A stretch of DNA of 64,000 nucleotides. Source: Bubalus kerabau. Its lineage: Eukaryota; Chordata; Mammalia; Artiodactyla; Bovidae. Both the position numbers and the translations under genes were made by a program. The DNA is taken from contig NC_073632.1 of the NCBI RefSeq assembly GCF_029407905.1, forward strand, positions 59,971,964 through 60,035,963, written 5' to 3'. The notes beneath the pieces are model-generated. The model was not told the DNA's origin and did no database searches. It was given only the letters and a program-made list of their open reading frames with translations. This document shows positions 55,450 to 64,000 of the stretch, one piece after another; the first letter of the stretch is position 1; the number at the start of each line of letters is the position of its first letter.

Positions 55450-56250
55450 AAATGGAAGATGGAGTTACTGGCAACTCCAACACATCTTGAATGCCAACAC
55501 ATGTTGTAAAAGCATGAAGGACAGGCATCCAGTTTAAAGGTGAGATAATCATCTGGAAAGAATCTTTGGAATGAGTCAAGACAGAGTTTTAAAAGGTGAG
55601 TAGGAGTAATTAGGTGAAGAGAAAGGGAAAGTTTCCTGCTAAAAGACACCTTGACAAAGTGAACGAGACAAAGCATGTGACTAGGGAAACAACGAGCAGA
55701 TTTAGAAAGCTAAAGAATAATTTACAACACAGACAGGGACAAGAAACAAAACCAGTGGCACAGGCCAAACCCTGCAGAGCTTTGAATGCCCAGCAAATGA
55801 ACTTAGTCTCCAATCTATAAATGAAAAACCATTAAAGAAATCTAAAAAATGAATTTTATCAGCAGTTAAGTGGGAGAGAGATAAAGCTGAAACAGGAAAT
55901 CAGTTTGAAGGCTGTAACAGTCAAAGAAAAAAAACTGACCTCATTTGACCATCAAGATATAAAAAACTGATGATGTACTAATTCACATTTAATAAAATTT
56001 AGACCATTTTGGAGTACCATTCCTTGAAACTTTGAATTTAATCCAAAGGGGAAGTGAAAAGACATGATTCTAAATAACATATAGAATTACGGAAGAATGT
56101 GACTTCTGTGAGTTTACTGTAATGCATTGTCACTGGCAGCATAGAGACTGAGTTGAAGAAACTTTGGACTGGGGATTTTCTGTTCTACCAGGAACTAGGA
56201 ATCCTACTGAAGTGTCAAGCCAAATGGCAGAAAACAGAGATGGGTTATCC
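55450..56250 (-). mobile_element. L2 LINE fragment (ancient, tentative)
   Basis: CAAACCCTGCAGAGCTTTGA, AGTCTCCAATCTATAAATGA and TTTGAAGGCTGTAACAGTCA resemble antisense L2. The short frames on both strands at 55431-55820 are by-products. Confidence 0.45.
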
Positions 56251-56383
56251 AATACAACCGTGAAGGGTTTTAATAACTGCTACTCCATGCTTTCATCAAA
56301 TGACAAACTATGATTGTCCAATCAGTGGCATACTGATGACATTTGACTTCTCAATGTATTCTCTTATTCCTTTGTATGATACT

Positions 56384-56453
56384 TGAAATATCTGTAAGCA
56401 GATATTTCAGATATATTTATATTTCAGATATATTTACAAATATCTGAAATATC
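56384..56453. repeat. Cluster of short hairpins built on GAAATATCTG
   Basis: TGAAATATCTG (56384-56394) pairs perfectly with CAGATATTTCA (56399-56409) across a 4-base loop. Two more half-sites, ending with TATCTGAAATATC at 56441-56453, extend the symmetry. Confidence 0.85.
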
Positions 56454-58323
56454 ATTGGCATGTGGGGGACCAATTTAAGAGCATGGATGTTTGTTTGAGG
56501 AATAGAAAACCTAAAAGAATAGATAATTATCTGGACTTCGTTTAGCAGATCTGAGTGCAAAACCCAGTTTAATTATTTATTTGGTCAGAGTCAATATTAT
56601 ATAAAACTGTTGGTGTGCCTCTGAAGATCACAACCAATCTCCCATTTTTTTTCATGTCCTATGGATAGGTTTGGATATATTTGTGAGTTTTATTTTTTCT
56701 TGATTTTTTTTAATTGAAGGGTAATTACTTTATAGAATTTTGTTCCAAACAAGAGCTGAGTCTGTCCTCCTAGGCACACAGTGTAAATCTTTCTTTATAT
56801 TTTATTATTTAAAAATTAGCTTAAAATTAAACATTCATAAATAGCTTGATTCATTAACATTAATTTGAGGTTTTTAAATAAAACTATTAGAGTAAATTAA
56901 CTGAATTTTTAAACTGAAATTTTGTAATAATGCATAACATTTGAATTTCAGAATTTATCATAAGAAAGCAAACATTTGAGAAAATAATATAATTTCTTAA
57001 GGATAACATACGTTAGAATTTATACTTTCTGACAGAACAGGAAGTCCTAAGTTTAGAATTTTTCCAAATTTGTCTTAATTTAACTTTAGAGTTAAATTAA
57101 GTTTAAATTAAGTTAAATTTAGAGTCTAAATTTTTTAAAGTGTAATATTTTATATAATTATTAGCTACAAAGCTATATTAGAGATAGGATTACTATTTTA
57201 TGCAAGATTCACAATCTATAAAATTTCTAGTACCTCCTAAATGCTTAACAAGCAATACAAATTGTATATATAAATTGGCTTCAAACTACTAATTAAGAGT
57301 CTTAAAATAATTCAAATAACTGATGAAAAACCTAAAAAATAAACATTTTATTTTTGGAAAATCCATTTTTGTTAAAAAAAATATATATATATATATATAT
57401 ATATTTCCTACATTTCCATTTTTCCCTAATTCATCATTATATATCATCACAGAATATTTGATAAGTCTGGTGTTCATTTACTACATTTCACATTTTCTAA
57501 AAATCATAATCTCCACCAATATTTTAGTTGCTTACTGGAGAAGGCATGCAAACCTACCCTGGGGTATTTTCCTCATAAAGAAAGAGAAATGTCTGAAATA
57601 CTGAGAACTAAGCTGTGTGAATGACTCTGATTGTCTGTAATTTTTTTTTCTTTACATGTGATAGTAGTGTGACAGAATATGGCTTCCTTCTAAAACATCA
57701 GGGCCAAAAGGTCAAATGATTTATTTTCATTTTTCAAAATTATGTGGCACTTTTCTTCTACACACAAATGTAAAATCATACCTTAAAATACACCTAAAAG
57801 ACTTATATCATCCAAACACATATTGTATATAGATGTTGCTCCCAAGAAATCTAAGAATACCACTCCCTATTCTGTAGATGTATTTGGAATTATTTCTTTA
57901 AAAAAAAGAGAAAGAAAGAAAGACAAGAAAGCTTTTCTGCACAAAGCTAATGAGCAAGAAATCTGGGTAGCTTGCAAAGTAAGCGTTTATAAACAGCAAT
58001 TGTACGTACTTTAACTCATCAAACAATCAATCATTCATGTTTACTGAACACCTATTTTGTGTAAATCATTGTTTCATAACTGAGACGGGAGAGCTTTGAT
58101 CAAATCAATAATTCAACTGTGAAAAACAAGCCCAGAGGTGCACCTATTCTTTCTAGTTTTCTGTATCCTAGATTTACATTCATGCTATTAAGTTGGCCCC
58201 TGGCATTATGAGATTTAGTTAATCCATTAATTCTAAAATCACAATAAGATGTGTGTGTTATAAGGATATTGGCTAAGGGTACATCCACAAAGCTTCATTT
58301 GCTATCTAATCTGTAAGATCCTC
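56454..58323. other. AT-rich sequence with simple repeats, no gene seen
   Basis: Includes an 11-bp-arm hairpin (CTTAATTTAAC at 57074 and GTTAAATTAAG at 57091), a (TA) run at 57381-57404, and a GAAA-rich tract at 57900-57930. A decayed L2 3' end on the minus strand is possible near 58018-58110. Confidence 0.5.
57381..57404. repeat. (AT)12 microsatellite
   Basis: Twenty-four uninterrupted bases of AT. Confidence 0.97.
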
Positions 58324-58337
58324 TCACATCCACAGTT

Positions 58338-58560
58338 TGGGTTTCCCTGGTGTCTCAGAAGGTAAAGCATCTTCCTGCAATGCAGGAAACCTGGGTTCGA
58401 TCCCTGGGTCAGGAAGATCCCCTGGAGAAGGGAATGGCTACCCACTCCAGTATTCAGTATGCCTGGAAATTCCATGAACAGAAGAATCTGGCGGTCTACA
58501 CTCCATTGGGTTTCAAAGAGTTGGACACAACTGAGCTACTAACACTTTCACTACTTTCTT
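58338..58560 (+). mobile_element. Bov-tA SINE
   Basis: Forward head GGGTTTCCCTGGTGTCTCAG with B box GGGTTCGATCCC, ending ACTAACACTTTCACT. TCACATCCACAGTT at 58324-58337 and 58561-58574 is an exact 14-bp target-site duplication. Confidence 0.97.
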
Positions 58561-58728
58561 TCACATCCACAGTTAAGGGAACAGGTGCCCTGATCTTTCA
58601 GAGACAAGATACATTAGCAATTGCTAGGCTCCTCTCAACTGCTTTAGCCCTTCTAGGTTTAAGGTATCATGGTTCCCATCTCTCTATGAACCATAATTCA
58701 GACATACTTCTTTGATTCCTCTCGGGTT

Positions 58729-58999
58729 TGTTGTTGTTCAGTCACTCAGTTGTGTCTGACTCTTTGCAACCCCATGAACCGCAATATGCCAGGTTTGCCC
58801 TTCACTATCTCCTGGAGTTTGCTCAGACTCATGTCCATTGAGTCGTTGATGCCACCCAACCATCTCATCCTCTGTAACCTCCTTCTCCTGCTCTCAATCT
58901 TTCCCAGCATCAGAGTCTTTTCCAATCAGTCAGCTCTTCTCATCAGGTGGCCAAAGTATTGGAGCTTCAGCTTCAGCATCAGTCCTTGCAATAAACTTT
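58729..58999 (-). mobile_element. BovB LINE 3' fragment
   Basis: Inverted 3' end of about 270 bases up to CTTCAGCATCAGTCCTTGCA. CTTCTTTGATTCCTCTC(G/A)GGTT at 58707-58728 and 59000-59021 is a 22-bp target-site duplication with one mismatch. Confidence 0.94.
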
Positions 59000-59062
59000 C
59001 TTCTTTGATTCCTCTCAGGTTAATCACAAATATTTTATCTACTGCAGAGTAGCTTTTAGCCT

Positions 59063-59185
59063 GAAAGTGAAAGTGAAGTCTCTCAGTCATGTCCGACTCT
59101 TTGCGACCCCATGGACTGTAGTCCATCAGGCTCCTCCATCCATGGGATTCTACAGGCAAGAGTACTGGAGTGGGTTGCCATTTCC
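59063..59185 (-). mobile_element. Bov-A SINE monomer
   Basis: Single inverted Bov-A unit starting GAAAGTGAAAGTGAAGTCTC. TAGCTTTTAGCCT at 59050-59062 and 59186-59198 is an exact 13-bp target-site duplication, showing that a single Bov-A unit inserted on its own. Confidence 0.95.
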
Positions 59186-59311
59186 TAGCTTTTAGCCTAG
59201 CTTGGTTAATTTACAAATGGCCAATGCCAGTTCTCCTAATATCACTTATGCGGTTTGACTCAACCACACTGTTCACCAAGCAGATAATAAAAGAAATCTG
59301 TTTATTTGCAT

Positions 59312-59655
59312 GCTGTGAGAGTCACTTGGACTGCAAGGAGATCCAATCAGTCCATTCTGAAGGAGATCAGCCCTGGGCGTTCTTTGGAAGGAATGATGCT
59401 AAAGCTGAAACTCCAGTACTTTGGCCACCTCATGGGAAGAGTTGACTCATTGGAAAAGACTCTGATGCTGGGAGGGATTGGGGGCAGGAGGAGAAGGGGA
59501 CAACAGAGTATGAGATGGCTGGATGGTATCACCGACTGGATGGACGTGAGTCTCAGTGAACTCCGGGAGTTGGTGATGGACAGGGAGGCCTGGCGTGCTG
59601 CGATTCATGGGGTCACAAAGAGTCGGACATGACTGAGCGACTGAACTGAACTGAA
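59312..59655 (+). mobile_element. Young-type BovB 3' fragment
   Basis: Begins at GTGAGAGTCACTTGGACTGC and ends CTGAACTGAACTGAAAC. A 108-codon frame (59306-59632) runs through the C-terminal domain (SPGRSLEGMMLKLKLQYFGH, MDREAWRAAIHGVTKSRT), near the end of BovB coding sequence. It is closest in type to the copy at 41361-41719. Confidence 0.96.
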
Positions 59656-60469
59656 ACAAAAAAAATCAAAATATGGAAATAGCACCCAATTGATTATCCC
59701 CAAATGTATAAATGTCTTACACTTGATCCTATAGCAGAATGTTCCTATAATTTATCCCCTTGAGCTGGATATGGTTTATAATTAATGCAGTATAAATAGC
59801 AACTCTTGGACCATGATTCTGCTTCTTAGGACCTTTATCTTCCTGTCCAGTAAAAGTCAAAAGAGAGTAAGGACAGAGGACATTATCCAAGAAGAATATC
59901 TATAAGATCCACCATAGCAGTTGTGATCTGAACAACGTGTCATCAGTTTATCCAGTTCTTGATCCACATTGCTTCCAATGGTCCACCACAGGAAGACTAG
60001 AGCAGTGTGTTATGAGTATTGCAATGGGAAGGAAGAGTGGCTTATTTTCTCCTTAGTTTTAGCCTAAATATTATTAGCTCAAATGACCTATTTTACCTAA
60101 AGAGACAAGTTTTTACATAGGATTTTGTCTCATATTGTTTACCTCACAATACACCCACTATCCTTACTTCAGAAGATGGTTTATTTCTCTGAGATATTAG
60201 AAACAATAAATCTTCCACAGACTTCCACCAGCAAATCAACCCACTCATTTGCATCTAGGTACAAATAATCTGCTTTCCCTCCTTTTATAATGGCTGTGTT
60301 TTTGATGCTATTCAATGCTAACATCACCTATGCATTAGATCCTATCCCTCTCACCTTCTCAAAGGTATATTCTAGAAATTCTCCTGCACTATCAGTTTTT
60401 TCACTTCTGGTTTATTTTATTAGCACAGAAATATGCTGTTGTTTCCTCTTTCTTTAAAAACAGCCAAAT
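59656..60469. other. AT-rich unique sequence, no gene seen
   Basis: No exon or repeat is supported. Confidence 0.5.
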
Positions 60470-61900
60470 TTATGATCAACCAATATTTGATGGGAAGCCA
60501 AAAATACTCAATGAAGGAAAGAGAGTCTCTTTGATAAATAGTACTAGGAAAATTGGATAGTCATATGTAAAAGAATAAAATAAGATCCCTATCTCACACC
60601 ACTTCCAAAACTTAATTTTAGATGTTTTAAGAACTTAAATGTAATACTGAAAACCATAAAACTACTAGAAGAAAGCATAGGAAAAAAGGCTCCCTGACAT
60701 GAGTCTTGGCAACGATTATCTGGATAACACAATTAAAGCACAAACAACAAAATAAAAAATGAGCATATGGGATTATATCAAACTAAAAGCTTGCACAGCA
60801 AAATAAATGATCAAGAAACTGAAAAGAAAGCCTAAGGAATGAGAGAATATATTTGTAAACCACATACCACATAATGGGTTAATATCCAAAATATATAAAC
60901 ACTCATACAATTGAATAGCCAAAAAACAAATAATCCAATTAAATATGGGAAAGGGACCTGAACAGACATTTTTCCAAAGGAGGTGTATTAACTGCCAATA
61001 GGTACACGAAAAAGTACTCAAAAAATCATTAATCATAAGGGAAATGTAAATCAAACCACAATGAGATGTCACTTCACAGCTGTTAGAATGGCCATCATCA
61101 AAAAGACAAGAGATAACAAACATTGGCAAGGATGTGGAAAAAAGGGAACCCTTGTGCACTGTGGGTGCAATTTTAATGGTTATGGAAAACAGTATGGAGT
61201 ATCCCATAAAATTAAGAACTATCAGACTATCCAACTATTCCACTTCTGGGAATATATCTGATGGAAATGAAAACACTGTTAAGGGATATCTGCACCTGCA
61301 TGTTCAGCATTATTTACAATGGTCAAGACATAGAAACAACTTAAGCACCCATCAACAGGTGAATGAATTAAAAAGTTGTGGTTTACATATCTGTATAATT
61401 CAATACTATTAAGCCATAATAAAGAAGGAAATTCTGCCATTTGTGACTCAACATGAATGGAGCTTGAGGGCATTATGCTATGTGAAATAAGCCAGACAAA
61501 AACAAATCCTGTATGATGTCACATATATAACAAATCAACTTAAAAAAAACGAACAGAAAAAGAGATCAGATTTGTGGTTACTAGAAGAAGAAGGGAGAAG
61601 GGGAATTGGATGAAAGTGGTCAAAAGGTACAAACTTCCAGTTTATAAGATAAATAAGCAGTGGGGATGTAATGTACAACATGATGATTATAGTTAACATT
61701 GCTATATGGTAAACAGGGTAGACCCTAACAGTTCTAATCACAAGGAAATTTTTATTTCTTTTTTTGATATCTGTATGAGTTGATGTATGTTAACTGAAGT
61801 TATGGTAATCATTTCATGATGTATCAAAGTCAAATCACTATGCTGTATACCTTACAATTATATAGTGGTATATGTCTATTATATCCAAATAAAACAGGGT
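60470..61900 (+). mobile_element. Old L1 (L1M-like), ORF2 C-terminal part and 3' UTR
   Basis: AATTGGATAGTCATATGTAA, GCACAGCAAAATAAATGATC, CACAATGAGATGTCACTTCA and CCACTTCTGGGAATATATCT follow L1 ORF2 in order. The 3' UTR ends near TATATCCAAATAAAACAG. Many stops and frameshifts. Non-functional. Confidence 0.93.
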
Positions 61901-62309
61901 GGGGGGTACAAAACAAAAACACCAATTGACACCACCTTCTCTTTCTAGTCACCAGATCTTTTCTATAATCCCTTTGCAGCAAAATTCCTAGAAGATGTTG
62001 TCTACTTGCATTATTTTCATTGTTTCCAATAATATTCACATTCTCTCTGGAATCCATTCCTGAGTTTTGTTCTCATATTTCACCAAAACTGCTCTGAACA
62101 TGGCCAACAATAAACTTCATATTGCTAAACTCAGTGGTCAATTCTAGTGCTCATCGTATTTCACCTAGCACATTATTTGTCACACATGAAACAGATGAGC
62201 TTCATTTGGCTTCCTGTAAACCATAATTTTCTGGCTCTCCTCCTAAATCACCAGTTTCCCCTTCTTAGTCACCTTTACTTGTTTCTCCTCATCTCTCTGA
62301 CCTTTCAGA

Positions 62310-62570
62310 GAAGGCAATGGCACCCCACTCCAGTACACTTGCCTGGAAAATCCCATGGACAGAGGATCCTGGTAGTCCATGGGGTCACTAAGAGTCAGAC
62401 ACAACTGAGCGACTTCACTTTCATTTTCACTTTCATGCATTGGAGAAGGAAATGGCAACCCACTCCAGTGTTCTTGCCTGGAGAATCCCATGGACAGAGG
62501 AGCCTCGCGGGCTACAGTCCATAGGGTTGCAAAGAGCCAGACATGACTGAAGCGACTTGGCATGCACACA
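62310..62570 (+). mobile_element. Bov-A2 SINE
   Basis: Two Bov-A units (AGAAGGCAATGGCACCCCAC and TGGAGAAGGAAATGGCAACC) joined by a TTTCACTTTCATTTTCACTT-type linker. It ends GCGACTTGGCATGCACAC. Confidence 0.95.
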
Positions 62571-62639
62571 ACTTTTACCACTATTTCTACTGCTACCATT
62601 ATGAACCAAAATATCAATATTTCCCATTTATATTATTGG

Positions 62640-62800
62640 AATGTTCCTTTAACTAGTCTCCCTGCTTCCCTTAAGGACCACTAAGGTCTATTCTCAATAC
62701 ATTGGCCAGAGTGATCCTTTTAAAATGCAAACAAGATGACCTGACTGAGACACTGAGTCACCCTGTATTCTCCTACTTCAGTTGTTCTTCCCTCTCCATA
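62640..62800 (+). mobile_element. L2 LINE fragment (ancient)
   Basis: AACTAGTCTCCCTGCTTCCC, GGCCAGAGTGATCCTTTTAA and GACCTGACTGAGACACTG follow the L2 region just downstream of the RT. Confidence 0.7.
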
Positions 62801-62854
62801 GTCTTTATTCATTCTGCTCTATCTCTCAAGTTCTTACTGTTGGGGAGCCACAAA

Positions 62855-63160
62855 GGTCAGTCCTTGGTCTTTTTATATTCTCTCTATACTCAATTTGTAA
62901 TTGCATCCAGTATCAATGCCATAAATATCATCTATTAATATATCCCAACAATTCACAAGTTTCTGTATCTTGTTTGGCTATATACATGGAATTGCCTGCA
63001 TGATTCTTCCAACTGGATATCAAACATGTATCTCAAATTCACTGTTTCTGAAACTAAATCTGTTGCACTTGTGTCTTTCCCATAATAGGCCATGTCAACT
63101 TCATTCTTCAATTGCTCAGCCCAAAAACTTGGAGACACTTTACATCTCTACTTTTTTTTA
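62855..63160 (+). mobile_element. L2 LINE RT-region fragment (ancient)
   Basis: GTCAGTCCTTGGTCTTTTTA, AACTGGATATCAAACATGTA and CAGCCCAAAAACTTGGAGAC follow the L2 RT region. This part lies upstream of the 62640-62800 part in an intact L2, so two copies or a rearrangement are implied. Confidence 0.65.
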
Positions 63161-63199
63161 TAAGCTTTATCCCCAAATTAGCAGCATGAGCATAACCTG

Positions 63200-63350
63200 A
63201 TAAATTCTAAAAACTGAAAATTCCTGAGCTTACCCCAGACCTACTAAATGAGGAACTCTGGATTAGGCCCAGAAATCTCTGTTCAACAAAATCTCGAGCT
63301 GATTCTTGTAGTTCATTCCAGGTGTTTGTTCAAGTTTAAGCACTCCTGCA
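63200..63350 (+). mobile_element. hAT-Charlie remnant (MER5/MER20-like)
   Basis: CTTACCCCAGACCTACTAAATG, TAGGCCCAGAAATCTCTG and TTTAAGCACTCCTGCA are decayed landmarks of these nonautonomous elements. Confidence 0.55.
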
Positions 63351-63574
63351 CAAAAGAATATTGAGAATCTTACTGAGAACTGAAAAAACTTAGGAGCAAA
63401 GGCTGGTTCTTCAATTAAAAGTTAGTGTTCTTTGCAGGCCATTGAATAATCATAGATTCTGTTGTTAAACATCACAGGGGTCTCATGGAGTTTGGGTGAG
63501 TATGCGATATGTCATGGCTAGAGCATAGCATGTAAGGGATGATGGCCTGGGTTGAACGACTATCCTGACTTATT

Positions 63575-63722
63575 ACCTACACATTCTCCACTTCAGTATT
63601 TTCATCATTCTCTTCTGTAAAATAAGGAAAATAATATTTAGCTCACAGAGTTATTGGGAAGATTAAAGTAGGTTATGAATTTGATAACATCTAGAGCAGT
63701 AATAGCATATAATATTCATCAA
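63575..63722 (+). mobile_element. MIR SINE (ancient)
   Basis: CTTCAGTATTTTCATCATTC, TGTAAAATAAGGAAAATAAT and CTCACAGAGTTATTGGGAAG match the MIR body. Confidence 0.75.
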
Positions 63723-64000
63723 AAATACTCATTTCTGATGACTTTACAGTGAAAATTTCCACTCTGGTGTCTCTGCCAGAAGCATCTTGTCTATTTCAAA
63801 AACTAAATGTAAAGGTCAAAAGGTCAAGGATTGAAAAAAGATCGTTTAGTAATGCTCACATCTGTTGAGAATAGGAAGAACTGATTCATAACTCTTCCTC
63901 TGTTCCTTAGTTTAGGCAACTCCTGAAATCTTATACTATCCATAAGGCCTTCCCTTTACCTGTATCCCTCTAAACATGGTACTTTCTCATCATAATTCCA
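63723..64000. other. Unique sequence to window end, no gene seen
   Basis: No exon or repeat is supported. Confidence 0.5.

Noticed and set aside
55431..55820. Open frames on both strands
   Set aside because: The region resembles antisense L2, and the frames overlap each other.

Overview
This is a nuclear window from a ruminant, most likely a bovid. The diagnosis rests on its retroelements. Many Bov-tA and Bov-A2 SINEs and BovB (RTE-clade) LINEs are present. So are 3' ends of the bovine-type L1 and one cetartiodactyl CHR-type SINE, and an older mammalian layer (L2, MIR, hAT fragments, old L1) lies underneath. The unique sequence is AT-rich, and no complete gene is visible. I found no CRISPR array, operon, functional RNA gene or intact transposon. 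The window reads as intronic or intergenic DNA built mainly by successive retrotransposition.

Host coding content is at most two isolated exons. A 118-bp minus-strand candidate exon (14089-14206) has a good acceptor, a GT donor and a 39-codon frame. That frame ends in a motif like the start of kexin-type subtilase domains, but I cannot name the gene. A weaker plus-strand candidate terminal exon (9327-9426) is followed by an AATAAA signal at 9578.

Layout. 1-8.9 kb: SINEs, L1 3' ends (one ending in telomere-like repeats), L2, MIR and a 2.4-kb minus-strand BovB. 9-20.7 kb: mostly unique AT-rich DNA with both candidate exons, two AT-rich palindromes near 15.0-15.2 kb, a solo LTR at 16 kb and hAT remnants. 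20.7-33.2 kb: BovB and Bov-tA clusters, a 0.9-kb L1 3' end, a second telomere-like tract at 29.45 kb and a tRNA-Glu/Bov-tA chimera at 31.1-31.4 kb. 33.4-40.6 kb: a nearly full-length old BovB split by two younger BovB insertions. One of these has a twin-priming structure, and the other carries a third BovB inside it. 40.6-46.6 kb: a local inverted duplication of BovB sequence, an LTR interrupted by BovB, old L1s and more BovB. 46.6-58 kb: mainly unique DNA with L2 and MIR, plus a 163-bp direct duplication. 58-64 kb: SINEs, BovB, a 1.4-kb old L1 and L2/MIR fragments.

No novel gene system is evident. The most informative signals are mechanistic: the nested BovB block, the BovB 5' inversion, the tRNA-SINE chimera with a single 12-bp target-site duplication (TSD), telomeric filler at retroelement ends, the palindromes and the templated inverted duplication. 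Repeat family names come from recognising sequence landmarks, not from a database search.
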